A DNA stretch of 63,842 nucleotides from Cesiribacter sp. SM1 (GCF_020178975.1 NZ_JAHXBU010000001.1:1-63842); one strand, 5' to 3'; positions 33,591 through 45,300 are shown, counted from the stretch's first letter. Program-made: numbers and translations. Notes: a model not told the origin generated them from the sequence alone.

Positions 33591-34879
33591 ATGCACACAG
33601 CCCCCGATGAACAAATCCTTGATGGACTCCCCGCAGCAGAAGGATCACAGCTGCCCCGGCTACACAACCCAATAGATTCCCTGGGCCCGGCCAAAGCAGC
33701 GACCCATGTACTCACCCTTGGCAAAGCCATTAAGCTCTACACGGGCTGGCGCCAGAAGCAGCGCCAGGAAGCCAAAACGCCTTGTAAGTACCTGCGCATT
33801 GCGCGCGCCTACCTGGAGTGGTGCCTGGAGCAGGATTGCAGTATTGACCCCATGAGTGTAAACCTATACACCGCTGACAAAAAGGGAAACGTGGTCTTCG
33901 GGGTAAGAAACTTTCTGGCTTTTGCCCAGTTGCTGCAACTTGAACGGGTGGTGCCCAGCCAGCGGGAGGACCACCAGCAGTCTTCCCGGCATGCGCTTAT
34001 ACTATATTATATAGGGCAAAAAAAAACTTGCGCGGTGAGCTCTCCCACCAGACCTACCTGACGGGCCTCAACAGGTTCTTCGACTATATGGATATGACGG
34101 GCGGATCATTTGACGGGCGTACGCTGGATGCCTTTGTCCGGGATATGCTGACGGGCCGGCTGCCGAAACAAGAAGGAGGCATTTCTGTAGAAAAAGAGTT
34201 TTCCGCCTTCACCATCAACTGCTACCTGTCGGCGGTCAGGGTGATGGCCAAATGGATTCTGGAGGAGCACCACCTGCTCTCTTCTCCCTATCAGTTTACA
34301 GAAGAACAGTTAAAGCAGGTAGAGAGCTGCCTGCTGGTCAAAGGTTTACAGCAGGAAAAGCGCTTCTACAAAGATGCCCTTGATGAAGGAGAGCGGGATC
34401 TCCTGCTGCGGCAGGCTGAAAACAGCAGGGAGCAGGCTGTGCTGGAGCTGATGGCTTTCTGCGGCCTTCGTACCGTGGAAGTCACCCGTTTATATGTAGA
34501 GGACCTGGACTTCAGAAAGCATGTGCTGCAGGTAAGACGGAAGGGGCGGCACAGCAAGAGCTACATCATGCTCTTTGAAAACTGCCATGCTTCGCTGAAG
34601 GCATACATCGGGGAAGAACAGCCCAGGGGGCTCCTGTTTGGGGAGCTGAAAACCTGGCAGATCCGTAAGCTGGTAAACAGATGCTTGGCATCAGCAGGAC
34701 TGAAAACCAGGTTGCTCTCTGCGCATAGCCTGCGCCACACGGCAGCCCAGATCATGCTGAATAAAGGCTTTAGCAATACACAGGTCCAGCTGCAGCTAGG
34801 GCACAGCTCCTATGAAACCACCCTCTTTTACACCAGGAAACAGGAGGAAAAGCAGTGGAGGACAAGGACCAGTATTTGA
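33591..34879 (+). CDS. Tyrosine recombinase, split by a -1 frameshift in an A9 tract
   Basis: Two frames (33591-34061 and 34028-34879) form one recombinase of about 430 residues. The first part is an N-terminal extension and SAM-like arm-binding region. The second has the core-binding and catalytic domains. All catalytic residues are visible: Arg in FCGLRTVEV, Lys in RRKGRHSK, HSLRHTA (HxxR), His in LGHSS and the nucleophile Tyr in ETTLFYTRK. The break is at GGGCAAAAAAAAACTTG (34018-34029): ten A would give one frame, nine are present. It may be phase-variable, rescued by slippage, or dead. It lies 1.1 kb downstream of R1 copy 4 and is the only tyrosine recombinase in the window. Confidence 0.88.
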
Positions 34880-34974
34880 TAATACCTGCTATTGAACAGA
34901 ATGTATTCTGGTGACGACCACCAGGTATGCTGTGATTAGTTTTCAAGCTTAATCGTTTAAAGGGAGAGTGACAT

Positions 34975-35228
34975 GTGATCTGCTGGCGCTGTACATGAAA
35001 TGCCCAGCTCTATCGCATAGCCCGAGCCCGACATACAAACTGCTCGGCCGAGATATTAGAGGCAATCAGTGAGGTACCTTTAGCCCACCAGGGTAGCGAA
35101 ATGGACGCCAGGAAGTAGTCACTAGCATTTTTTTGGCCTTCCTCTTCGCGGCTCACCCAGATACCAGTATCTATAATGAGCAGGCAGTAGAGAACAAATA
35201 TTACAATGTCTACGGTTGAAAATACCAT
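34975..35228 (-). pseudogene. Sodium/solute symporter (SSS family), N-terminal fragment
   Basis: From 35228 the minus strand reads TVDIVIFVLYCLLIIDTGIW, then VSREEEGQKNASDYFLAS, SLPWWAKGTSLIASNISAEQF, the start of an SSS-family sugar or solute:Na+ symporter. About four bases are missing after EQFV; in the next frame it continues SGSGYAIELGIS and stops matching near 34975. More than 85 percent of the usual 500-600 residues is absent. It lies upstream of the GH2 gene on the same strand side and may have been the monosaccharide importer of the adjacent utilisation locus. Confidence 0.8.
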
Positions 35229-35453
35229 CTCGATTTAAAATTCAACTTGCGCACCTGAACGCTGCAGCAACATTGTCAAGATGCGTCAACTGATATTTTA
35301 TTACTTATAAAAATTTATTGGAAGGCAGGCTCATTGGCATCACTATACCGGCGCACGCCTTTAGACTAGCGCGCTCAGCAGTATGCAAGCAGGAAGACTT
35401 GATGAAAGTCTTCCTGCTTGCACAGCCCTATATCGGGAGCACTGCCGGTTGTG

Positions 35454-37895
35454 CTACAACTTAGGTTTGCCTTCGGTGGAAACGGGTATGCTGAAGCTTG
35501 CAAGTGCCAAGCCCGGTGCCGTAGCATTGATCCTGATATCGCCCTCTTTTTTACCTGCCTTCAGTAAAATGGTGGCAATACCCGCTTCTGCCGGCATTGG
35601 ATTAAGACCAATCAATTTACCATCGCCAGCTTCCACGGCAAAACGAATGACATTGGTCGCCTCCGGCACCACGGTTCCTGCTCTATCTACAACAGAGGCA
35701 TAGACAAACACCACATCATTGGTGCCTGCTTCCAAGTCCTTGCCGCTGCGGTCGTAGCGCAGGCTGATGGCATGTGGCTTAGCAGGTGTGGTAGCAACTG
35801 TTTCTACAACCTTCTGCCCCTGCAGGTAACCCACTGCTTTTAGACTACCAGGCACGAATGCAGAGACACTAAAGGTAAAGGGCGGATGAGGCAAATGAGT
35901 GGAAAAAGCATTCCGGTCTGGCTTTTGGCGTGCCACCAGCTGATCGTTCAGGTACAGGGCTACCTCTTCCGTATTGCTGTATACCACTACTTCAGTAGGA
36001 GATTCAGTGGTCCAGTAATTGGCAATAAAGATAATGGGCCCGCCAAAACCCCGCATATCTGGTTCAGGCCCGGCCTGGCTCTTGTAGAAGTAATATGCAA
36101 ACTTGGGCAGGCGGAAGATGTCCATGATACCGGATGCCTCAATATCGGGAGCATAGCCGCGGTTGTAGTCGAACATCAGCCAGTTGGCATCGCCTACAGC
36201 CTTGCCCTGCAGATTGGAGTTTAGGGCTTCCTGGTAGTTGAGGGCCTGCTGGGCCAGGCGTTTTTCGCCATGGCCTCGCAACTGCCTGGAGGTTCTTTCT
36301 TCCTCCTTCAGGTCGTTAAAAGCCTTCTGATTAAAACCAGCATTCTGGGCATAGTACTCCCAATCTCCATATTCTGCAATGAGCAATGGTTTATTTTTGT
36401 TGTACCGGTTCCAGTAGTGAGGTGGCTTGGCATGCTGCCGGGCCGGGATAAAAACATCAAAGGCCTCATCCAGCCACCCACTGGTGTATACCTCTGGGAA
36501 GGGAAGTTCTTCATGTACAATTGCATGGGCTTTTTCCATAAAAGCCCTGTCCATACCGGATTCGTTGAGCGAGGCCTCCCACAGAATCACCGAAGGATGG
36601 TTCCGATCGCGGCGCACCATGTCGCGTATATCCTGCAGGGCATTTGCCTGAAACGCCTCTCCACCAAAAAACTGCCAGCCGGGAATGGCATCCATCACCA
36701 GCAGCCCCAGCTCGTCGCAGGCCCTCAGAAAGGCTGGTGCCTGCGGGTAGTGCGAAAGGCGCACGAAATTAAAGCCTGCTTCCTTAATTTTCCAGGCATC
36801 GCGGTAACGGGCACCATCCGATAGCGCATAACCAATGTAGGGGTACTCCTGGTGGCGATTAGTACCCCTGATTTTCAGCTCTTCTCCATTCAGGATAAAG
36901 GCATCGGCCGTGAAACGAATGCTGCGAATACCAATCTTAAGTTCTTCCCTATCAACAGGTTGCCCCCCATTCAGTACTTCTACTGCAAGAGTATAAAGAT
37001 ATGGACTTTTAGGTGACCACAGCTGCGGATTTTGCACCGCCAGTATCTGCTTAAAAGTTCCATAGTCCCTCTGGTTAACGGACTGCTCTGCAGCGAGATA
37101 TTGCGCTACCTGCCTGCCGGCGGTGTCCAGCAACGTGAGCCGCAGTTGTGCTGACTTTGGTACATCATAATTGTTCAATACCTCTGTTTGCACATGCACG
37201 TTCGCTGCTTCTTTGCTCACGTCCGTGTAATGTACCAGAACGCCTCCCCCGGCGGTACGATTGGCCGATACAGCATCAGGAATGTGGAGTTTATCCTTTA
37301 CAACCAGCCAGGCATTGCGGTACAGGCCGCTGAAATAGTTGAAATCCAGGTCTTTCATGGGTTTACCGGGCGGAATATGTGGGTTGTCCTCGTTGTTCAG
37401 CCGGATGAGGAGCACATTTTCCTCGCCCCACTTGAGCCGGTCGGTAAGGATTATTTCGAAGGGCAGGTAGCCACCCACATGACTGGAAATAGGTGCTCCA
37501 TTGAGGTACACATCAGCTTCGTGCATAGCAGCCTCCAGGAGAATGGCGATGTGCTTGCCTTGCTGTGAGGGGGGCAGTGTAAAGAATTTCCGGTAAAAAG
37601 CATTTCCCTGCCATTGCTCACCCGTAATCACCAGGGGCTCCAGCTGGGCGGTGTGCGGAAGAGAAACCTGCTGCCAGTCATTGGTATCCTGGCTGGTTTT
37701 GCTAAACAACTGTGGGCTCACCACTGTATCAGCTGTTTTTACAAATTCCCAACCCTTGTTGAATAAAATGGTAGAACCAGCGGCTGCTGCTTGCGGGTTG
37801 GCTATATCGCCCGTCTCTGCAATCGGAGGGTTACAATAGCAGAGGAGTGCTGCCATTGCGCATAAGAGAAGGTTTCTATGGATATACATAATCAT
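35454..37895 (-). CDS. Glycoside hydrolase family 2 (beta-galactosidase-like) lipoprotein
   Basis: The 813-residue protein has an N-terminal lipoprotein-like signal (LLCYCNPP). Then come a jelly-roll sugar-binding domain (about 40-215), an Ig-like domain (215-325) and the TIM barrel (325-620). The barrel carries RGTNRHQEYPYIGYA, HYPQAPAFLRACDELGLL, the acid/base Glu in ILWEASLNESG and the likely nucleophile Glu in LLIAEYGDWEYY. Two C-terminal beta domains follow, one like DUF4982. GH2 enzymes remove beta-linked galactose, mannose or glucuronic acid from chain ends; the specific sugar is not clear. It is 40 bp after the GH5-like gene and belongs to the SusCD operon. Confidence 0.92.
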   Translation of the reverse strand: MIMYIHRNLLLCAMAALLCYCNPPIAETGDIANPQAAAAGSTILFNKGWEFVKTADTVVSPQLFSKTSQDTNDWQQVSLPHTAQLEPLVITGEQWQGNAFYRKFFTLPPSQQGKHIAILLEAAMHEADVYLNGAPISSHVGGYLPFEIILTDRLKWGEENVLLIRLNNEDNPHIPPGKPMKDLDFNYFSGLYRNAWLVVKDKLHIPDAVSANRTAGGGVLVHYTDVSKEAANVHVQTEVLNNYDVPKSAQLRLTLLDTAGRQVAQYLAAEQSVNQRDYGTFKQILAVQNPQLWSPKSPYLYTLAVEVLNGGQPVDREELKIGIRSIRFTADAFILNGEELKIRGTNRHQEYPYIGYALSDGARYRDAWKIKEAGFNFVRLSHYPQAPAFLRACDELGLLVMDAIPGWQFFGGEAFQANALQDIRDMVRRDRNHPSVILWEASLNESGMDRAFMEKAHAIVHEELPFPEVYTSGWLDEAFDVFIPARQHAKPPHYWNRYNKNKPLLIAEYGDWEYYAQNAGFNQKAFNDLKEEERTSRQLRGHGEKRLAQQALNYQEALNSNLQGKAVGDANWLMFDYNRGYAPDIEASGIMDIFRLPKFAYYFYKSQAGPEPDMRGFGGPIIFIANYWTTESPTEVVVYSNTEEVALYLNDQLVARQKPDRNAFSTHLPHPPFTFSVSAFVPGSLKAVGYLQGQKVVETVATTPAKPHAISLRYDRSGKDLEAGTNDVVFVYASVVDRAGTVVPEATNVIRFAVEAGDGKLIGLNPMPAEAGIATILLKAGKKEGDIRINATAPGLALASFSIPVSTEGKPKL

Positions 37896-37935
37896 CTTGT
37901 TATAGGCTGTAAGTCAAATAGATGCTGTAGCAAGT

Positions 37936-40539
37936 TTATTCAAGCCGCACGCTTTCAATAAGCAAAGTATAGGCTTGCTTGCGGGCATCTTCTGTCAGGC
38001 CGGGCCCCACAGAAAATTGCAGGCTCTCCACGGCATTCAGGTCCAGTGCTTTGGCAGATTTGTTTTCGAAGTAATAGGGCAGAAAGCCCGGGTAAGGCCG
38101 GGGAAGGTTTATCAGCTTTACAGGCTTTAGGTCTTCCAGCGAAAGCTTATAATCGCCAAGCTGCGGTGCTACCTCTAGCACAGCGCCCCAGGCCGATCCG
38201 TCTTTCATCACCAGGGCTAGCTGCATGGGCAGTGTTTGATTGCCCATAGCCATGCCCCTGAAGATCAGCTGCTGCGCTTCTTCCAGCTGCTCCTGCCGTC
38301 CCTTCACTCTGTCTCCAAAGTAGAAGCGCATGGAATAATCCCTTTCTTCCCTGCCCTCATTGCTTAGGGGGTCAATGGCTGGAATTTCCTGCAGATTTAG
38401 GAAATAATAGGCGTTTCCAATTTCCGGAGCAGGCACCAGGCTGGTGCCCCTCACCCATGGCCGCATCAGCTTGTCCGTATCGCTGGCAGCATCAAAGAGA
38501 TAGAGGGGCGAAGCTTTCTCAACCACCCGCAATTGATATGGAGGTGCATCATGAAAGTCCCAGTCGCCGGGGTGCCCTTTATAGCCCGCAGGGAAAGTTT
38601 GGAAATCTTCTATATCTTTCAGCACAATGTGGTAGTTCAGGAATCCGCGGTGTACAAGTGCTGCAGGGATGGACGCTACATAGGTGTAGCCCCGGGTCTT
38701 CTTCATCTCCAGCACATTGTTGCCAGCGGAACCATTGACCCAAAGTGCTACTGAAGCCGGGGCATCAGCTGTTATGATCTCGGCTTCTATCAGCACAGAA
38801 TCTCCTGTGTTCACTTCTGCAAGTGGCTGATGCAGCACATAGGCCTTCTCCAGGCTGGTGGCTGGCGCCACAAACTCCTCCAGGCGAATGTTTTTCCAGA
38901 GGCTGCTCCCCTTCCACCGCGACTTGACCCCTTTCTCTTTGAGCAGGTAAACCCCAGGTTTTACTCTAAAGGTACCACCTCTGGCCTGTGCTTCCAGGCT
39001 GTTGCCTTCATTCAGGGGCTCCACTACATATTCAGTCCCCAGATCGGGCAACCGTATGCTGATGGGCCAGGAGCGCCAGTTTACCACCGATACAGTTTTG
39101 CGGGGGCTTGTTTTGCCGTACGGGTCTGCCACCCAAATTGCATCAGGCATTACCTCCAGGCGCCATATCCCCCTATCCAGTTTATCGAGAAAGTAAGCGC
39201 CGCTGCCTTCGTATTGCACCACAGCCGAACTACCCCAGCCGGCCACTTCCTTCAGCTTTTTAGGTGCCGGTGGCACAGCAGTGGTATGGTTGGTATAAAA
39301 GAATTTATCTTCCGATACCAGCTCGGCCAGGTCCTGGGCATGGCTTACCCTGAAATTGCCAAAAGTGGTATTTACCGGATAGTTGCCAAAGTCTTTGTAG
39401 AGTGGAACCTGATGAAACACCTCTGAAGCTATCTTAAGGCTCAATGCTTTTTGCGGTGCGAAGGGCAGGTTCATGTAATGGGTGCCGTACTCAGTATTGT
39501 ACGGGGCCATAGCCATGGCGTCGTAGGCAAAGTGAGCTGCCAGCTGTAGCCCTGCCTCCCGAAAGCTGCGCACCATGGCCGGATACATATAGGAACCACT
39601 TACATCTGCCGGATCGAACTCATAAACAATTTTAGCCATCTGCTTAAACCGGCTACTGTCGGCAAAGGGAATGGTGTACTCGTCTACATGTGGCAGGAAG
39701 TTGCCTTTCAAAGCATGTCCAGCCATCAGGTTAGTTGGGTACCACTGAAAGGTGCCCCCCTGCACATCGGCATTCAGGTAGGCATTCGCCAGGTGCACAC
39801 TGTGGCTCATGTTGTAGAATATCGGTTTTTGTGTACCTGTGCGGCGCATAGATGCTGACATGCGGTTGATAAATGCTGTTACCTCGGTCTCGGTGCCCCC
39901 GTGGTGAGGTTCGTTGCTGATCTCAAAGGCAATAACATCCGGATCATCTTTATAGGCCAGGCCGGTGTAAGGATTAACATGGTTCAGAAACTGGTACAGG
40001 TAGTTTTCCTGTGCCCTGATGGCCTCGGGATGCGTAAGACTCGGGCCTTTACCATATTTATGGGAAAAACCTGGAGTAGGCTCATCGGGTTCGGGCCAGC
40101 CATTTCCCCAGTAAGCAATAGGGGTAATGATAAACTTCATGTCCCGCTCTTTCATTTTGCTGATGGCATAATCAAACAGGCGGAGCTGCTCTGTTTGCAA
40201 CAGGTTGCCAACAGAGTCGCTGATCTCAGTATCCCATACATGCACCCGGTACAAATCGAGCCCCAGGCGCGCAAAGTGATACACATCCTCATCAATGGCC
40301 TTTTCATGTGAGACACCTTTTTTTGCCAGACTACGATAGGCATGGGCAAAAGGGAGTGCGTAGTTTACGCCAAATCCCTTCACCTCTTCCTTTGTTCCTG
40401 ACCAGCGCATAACACCCTTGCTATCTACATATATGTCAGCCCCGTTTTGGGCAAAAGTAAAAAAACTGCTGCATACGAGGATAGCTCCCAGTAAGCTGGT
40501 GGCAAACCACTTCCGCTTGATGTTTAGTTTTAAAATCAT
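37936..40539 (-). CDS. Secreted GH5-like (cellulase superfamily) glycoside hydrolase, multidomain
   Basis: The 867-residue protein has a signal peptide ending FTFAQ. The catalytic TIM barrel (about 30-420) includes KGFGVNYALPF, YRVHVWDTEI, IITPIAYWGNGWPEP, the acid/base in VIAFEISNEPHH and probably the nucleophile Glu in KIVYEFDPADV. The pattern is that of clan GH-A enzymes related to GH5 mannanases and glucanases. The C-terminal half contains beta-sandwich regions and ends LLIESVRLE, perhaps carbohydrate binding. It is encoded between GH2 and SusD and is the likely endo-acting surface enzyme of the locus. The polysaccharide is not identifiable from sequence alone. Confidence 0.85.
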   Translation of the reverse strand: MILKLNIKRKWFATSLLGAILVCSSFFTFAQNGADIYVDSKGVMRWSGTKEEVKGFGVNYALPFAHAYRSLAKKGVSHEKAIDEDVYHFARLGLDLYRVHVWDTEISDSVGNLLQTEQLRLFDYAISKMKERDMKFIITPIAYWGNGWPEPDEPTPGFSHKYGKGPSLTHPEAIRAQENYLYQFLNHVNPYTGLAYKDDPDVIAFEISNEPHHGGTETEVTAFINRMSASMRRTGTQKPIFYNMSHSVHLANAYLNADVQGGTFQWYPTNLMAGHALKGNFLPHVDEYTIPFADSSRFKQMAKIVYEFDPADVSGSYMYPAMVRSFREAGLQLAAHFAYDAMAMAPYNTEYGTHYMNLPFAPQKALSLKIASEVFHQVPLYKDFGNYPVNTTFGNFRVSHAQDLAELVSEDKFFYTNHTTAVPPAPKKLKEVAGWGSSAVVQYEGSGAYFLDKLDRGIWRLEVMPDAIWVADPYGKTSPRKTVSVVNWRSWPISIRLPDLGTEYVVEPLNEGNSLEAQARGGTFRVKPGVYLLKEKGVKSRWKGSSLWKNIRLEEFVAPATSLEKAYVLHQPLAEVNTGDSVLIEAEIITADAPASVALWVNGSAGNNVLEMKKTRGYTYVASIPAALVHRGFLNYHIVLKDIEDFQTFPAGYKGHPGDWDFHDAPPYQLRVVEKASPLYLFDAASDTDKLMRPWVRGTSLVPAPEIGNAYYFLNLQEIPAIDPLSNEGREERDYSMRFYFGDRVKGRQEQLEEAQQLIFRGMAMGNQTLPMQLALVMKDGSAWGAVLEVAPQLGDYKLSLEDLKPVKLINLPRPYPGFLPYYFENKSAKALDLNAVESLQFSVGPGLTEDARKQAYTLLIESVRLE

Positions 40540-40735
40540 AGATTTTCTAATGTCTGAAATTCCTTGTCTGCATTGCAGAATAGGGTTTCAGAGCTTCTTC
40601 TTTGCGTAAATTTTGGATAGGCTGGCAAACCAGCTGTTACATTTGATAGATAGGCAGCGCAAAAGCGTAAAGAAGGGGCGGAGGCCTATCAAACTCCACC
40701 CCAATAAACCAACCAATCAACAACTTTATCAAACC

Positions 40736-42220
40736 TTAATACCCCTGTGTCTGACTCAGCGTACCATCACTCACATCGATGGCATACTGCGGAACAGGAA
40801 AGAGCGCCGGGCCAGGATTTTTACCTGCCTGCTGCAGGGCAGACTCCCATTTACCATGTCGCACCAGGTCCATTTTACGAACGCCCTCAAAGTAAAGGTC
40901 AAAGGCTCTTTCGCGGAGTATAGCTTCATTGAAGGCTTCCGGACTTGCAGTTTCGGATTCACTCAATCCGGCTATGCCCCCATGTACGCTACGTACTTCG
41001 TTCACCAGGTCAATGGCTTCCTGAGTAGGGCCTTCAGTGTTATTGATGGCCTCTGCCAGCATCAGGAGCACATCGGCAAAGCGCAAAATCGGTATATCGT
41101 TGCCCTGGAATTCCGGTCCGCTCTCGTCGGGGTATTTGGCCAGTACCGGCCCGGGCATGTTGCTGCGGTCTTTCTGGGTACCATCCTTGGCCAAATATGA
41201 TTCGACCATCAGCGCTCTTCTTTTATCGGCCGGATCGAAAGAATCATAGAATTCCCAGCTAGGAGTAAAGACTCCCATAGGTGGCCATCCCCCATTTACA
41301 TTTTTGCCTTGAAAGTCAGAAGGCAGGTTGTACAGCGGCCAGGCATTAAAATCACCTTGCAGGTTGTTACCGGTGGCAGCAGGATCTATACTAACTGCCC
41401 AAATCGTTTCTAGATTCTTTTCAGTGATTTCGCGGAATAGGCCTGCATAATCGTTGTAGAGGCTGTACCCCAGCCCCTGTAGCTGGCGACCTGCTGCCTT
41501 GGCGGATTCCCAGTTCTTTTCGTTCAGATGCAGGCGCATGAGGATACCTAGCGCCAATCCCTTGTTAAAACGGCCGTACTGCTCCGGCGATACCGCCAGG
41601 TGCTCGGCGGCGTAAGTCAGATCGTCTTCAATGTAACCTACAAAGGTTTCTCTGTTTGGTCTGCTCAGATCGCTCTCTGCGGCGGTACCAATTTCAGCAG
41701 GATCCATAATTACGGGCAGCGGTCCATACATATGCAGCAGGTAGTACATTGTCAAGCCACGGCCCATACGGGCTTCGGCAATAAACCTTTGTTTTGCCTC
41801 TTCCTCCAGTGAAGAAGCCTCAATATCAGCAATTATCTGAGTCATGCGGGTTACGTAACGCACCTTTTCAAAATGGCTGGTTTTATCCTGGTTTTTCAGA
41901 AAATCAAAATCGGCCTTGCTGAAAAATTCAAAGAAGCCCCCCCAGGCGGTAAAGGGAATAAAAAGATCGGTGGGCAGATCGAACATGATTACATGGCCGT
42001 ATTCGTAGCCATGGAACATGTTTTGCCAGGCCACATCGGCATAGCCCCATTTGGCGCCGAAAGGCTTATAGGCCTGCAGGGTATACAGTTCAAAATCGGC
42101 TTCAGTTTTAGGAAAGTTTGCCGGAGCAAGGGTTCCGGTAATGGTGGGATCAAAGTTATCCTCACAGCTCCCCAGAAGAATTCCGCAGCTCATAAGAGCA
42201 AGGATGAATATTTTTTTCAT
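40736..42220 (-). CDS. susD: SusD/RagB-family outer-membrane glycan-binding lipoprotein
   Basis: The 494-residue protein has the lipobox ILLGSCEDN and a SusD-type TPR helical core with RMGRGLTMYYLLHMYGPLPVI (the typical AxxRALxYFxLxxxYGdvPl region) and NDIPILRFADVLLMLAEAINN. The C-terminus has the usual LRERAFDLYFEGVRKMDLVRHGKW. SusD caps the SusC channel and captures oligosaccharides at the cell surface. It lies 92 bp after susC and 197 bp before the GH5-like gene on the same strand. The symbol marks family membership, not starch specificity. Confidence 0.97.
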   Translation of the reverse strand: MKKIFILALMSCGILLGSCEDNFDPTITGTLAPANFPKTEADFELYTLQAYKPFGAKWGYADVAWQNMFHGYEYGHVIMFDLPTDLFIPFTAWGGFFEFFSKADFDFLKNQDKTSHFEKVRYVTRMTQIIADIEASSLEEEAKQRFIAEARMGRGLTMYYLLHMYGPLPVIMDPAEIGTAAESDLSRPNRETFVGYIEDDLTYAAEHLAVSPEQYGRFNKGLALGILMRLHLNEKNWESAKAAGRQLQGLGYSLYNDYAGLFREITEKNLETIWAVSIDPAATGNNLQGDFNAWPLYNLPSDFQGKNVNGGWPPMGVFTPSWEFYDSFDPADKRRALMVESYLAKDGTQKDRSNMPGPVLAKYPDESGPEFQGNDIPILRFADVLLMLAEAINNTEGPTQEAIDLVNEVRSVHGGIAGLSESETASPEAFNEAILRERAFDLYFEGVRKMDLVRHGKWESALQQAGKNPGPALFPVPQYAIDVSDGTLSQTQGY

Positions 42221-42311
42221 GGATTAATTCTTTTAAACATTCAGGTAGTAATAGGGATCAACCTCCTGCAAGCCCTCGCCCATGTAGGTACGGCAGCTGC
42301 ACGTTTAGCGG

Positions 42312-45300
42312 TTAAAAATTTGCATTCAGACCCAGGGAAAAGGTTCTGGCCATGGGGTAAGGCGCAGGCCCTCCCTTGATGGCAGCAGCCTGAATCTCAG
42401 GATCAACACCCTTGAAGCCAGTCAGGATAAAGGCATTCTGCACATCTACATACAGCCTGAGGTTGTCTAGCAGCTTATCTGTGAATGGGGTTTTTACATT
42501 GTAGCCCAGGGTAATGTTTCGGCAGCGCAGGAAGTCTCTTCTCGCCAGGCGGGTGTCGATGCCGGCATCCAGGGCCACGGCAGACTCGTTAAAGGCTGCC
42601 CCAGGACGCGTTCCCGTAGGATTACTGGTGCTCCAGGCTTCTTTTACCTGCACTGTAACGTTCTGCAGGTTGGAAAGCAAGGCTATCGGATCTCCCCACT
42701 GGGTGGTGTAGTCGTATCCCCAGGCACCGTACTGGCCATAGAAGAATACATTCAGATCAAAGTTTTTGTAGCGGAACTCGTTTCCCAAGCCAATAATCGC
42801 CTTAGGTACACCCGAGAAAGAAGTTACATCCCGGTAGTCTAGTTCCTCATCGCCATTACGGTCTACAAAGAGCGGAGAGCCTGGTACACGGGCACCCTCT
42901 GGCTGCCACACGGGCACCTCCTGGTCCTGCTGCAGAATACCATTGGTTCTATACACATAGATAATGCCCAGCGGATCGTTGATGCGGCCATACTGCGGAG
43001 GCGGATCATTGGGGTAACGCTCTGTCCACCTGTTGTCGTAATGCGTGAAATTAAAGGTAGAGTTCCAGCCCCAGTTTTGCTTTTCAATATTAACAGTGTT
43101 CAGTGAGAATTCGTAACCGGTTCGTTGCTGGCTACCCGCATTGATGGGTGCCGAAGAGATAAAGGAAAGCTGCGGCGTAGTGGTGTTTACCAGCAGGCGC
43201 TCGCGATTTTCCCTGTACCAGTCGAAGGAGCCTGTGATGCGGTTTTTGAACAGGCCAAAGTCAAGGCCAATATCAAGCGTTTTAGTGATAGGCCACTGCA
43301 GGTTAGGATTATCGAATGCTACTAAACTGTAAGGGATGTATACAACAGAGCCATTGTTGAAGGTAATGGCAGTGTTATCGCCACGGAAAGCGCCATAAGC
43401 CAGGTCACCGGGGCGCTCGCCGGTAAGGCCGTAGCTGGCACGTAGCTTCAACATATCCAGCTGATCTATGCCCTGCATAAAGCCTTCGTTCGATAACTTC
43501 CAGCCCACTGATACAGCAGGAAAGTTCTGGTATTTGTTATTCGGGAAGAACCTGTCGGCACCGTCACGACGCAGCGTAAGCGTCACCAGGTAACGGTCCA
43601 GCACATCAAAAGAACTTCTGATAAAGAACGAGCGGTATTTACGGATATCTCTATCGGAGAAGATGTTCTTAGGGCCGGTGGCTGTTTCCAGGGCATCGGT
43701 GTTAATAGCATCTTCGATATCAAAAGCCTCTACACCAAATCCCTGGTATTTATCGATGTACTGACCCACCCCTGTTACAGCATTGATGCGCATAAAATCC
43801 TTTATCTTTTTATCAAAGGTCAGGGTAGCCTCCATGGTCTGGTTTTCACGGCGGGCTTCGGCAAGAGAAGCCCGGGCACGGTTAATTTGGCCCCAGAATA
43901 CTGTTTTAGGTATGTAGAAATCACGCACGGAATATTCATTGTTATTGCCGAAAGAGATTCTGCCGCTTAAGGTGTTGGGGATAATGTCGATATCGAGTGA
44001 GGCGTTAGCAATAAGGCCGGTAGCTTCGGTTTGATCTTTGATGGTAAGCAGTGAAAGCGGGTTACCAATTAAGCCAAACTGCGAGAACTCTCCATTTTGA
44101 TCATGAGTTGGTACCCAGGAAGGATAGCCTAGCGCCGCCTGCAGTGCATTAAAGCCCTGGGTACCAGCGCCACCTGTCTGCCAGCCTGCCTGTGGATTCG
44201 TATAGTTGTTACGGTTGGCATTCAGACTGGTATTCAGGGTAAAGATATCGTTTAGCATGAAAGATACGTTCAGGCGACCGGAGTAGCGGGTCATGTCTGA
44301 GCCTGCTACAGTACCTTTCTGGTTGTAATAGTTGCCAGAAAAGTAGTATATAGTTTTATCGGTACCACCGCTTACACTTAGGTTATGGTTGTCGATACTG
44401 CCGGTGCGCAATACCTGGTCCAGCCAGTCGGTGCCCTCTCCAGCCGCCGAAATCTCTTCTTCCGTAAACCGGGGCTGATACCCGGCGGGATCTTTGGTGC
44501 CAAAGGGCTTCATGCCATTATCGGCCAGGTATTTATCTAAGCCAAGCTGGTTATAGTACGTCATATAATCGCGGGCATTCAGGGGCTCCAGGTAAGGCAT
44601 ATTGCTCACCAGCGAGCGGCTTGCGTCGTAGCCGATGTTCATGCCACCTGCCTTGCCTTTTTTAGTGGTGATCAGCATTACACCGTTTGCTGCTGCTACG
44701 CCATAGATAGCCGCACTGGCATCTTTCAGAATTTCAATAGACTCAATATCTCTGGGATTCAGACCAGCGAGTGGGCCGCGGTTTACACCCTGCAGTTCCA
44801 CACCGCCATTATCGGGTTCCAGGCTGTTGGAGGGATAAACCACCCCGTCGATTACGATGAGCGGTGCACCTTTGCCGCGAACGGAAATATCGATGTTACC
44901 TCCTGGCTGTGAGCTTTGCTGGTTTACCTGCAAACCGGCAGCCCGGCCAAACAGCAGTTCCGTTACCGATTGGTTGGCTGCTGCAGGCACTTTCTGAGGA
45001 TCAACCTTTGCAACCGCTGTGGTGATGTTTTTACGCGTAGTTGTGCCATAGCCTACAACAATTACTTCATCCAGCGATTCGATATCCGGGTAGAGGGCTA
45101 CATTGATTTGGCTTTGGTTTCCTACAACTATCTCTTCGGTGATGTAGCCCAGGAATGAAAAAATCAGCGTTGGGTTTTGCATCCCCTGCGGTAGTACCAG
45201 GTTGTAGTTGCCATCCAGATCAGTAACAGTGCCGGTGGGGGTGTCCTTTACTTTCACGGCCACCCCCATCATTCCCTGTCCGTTTTCATCCGTGACCTTC

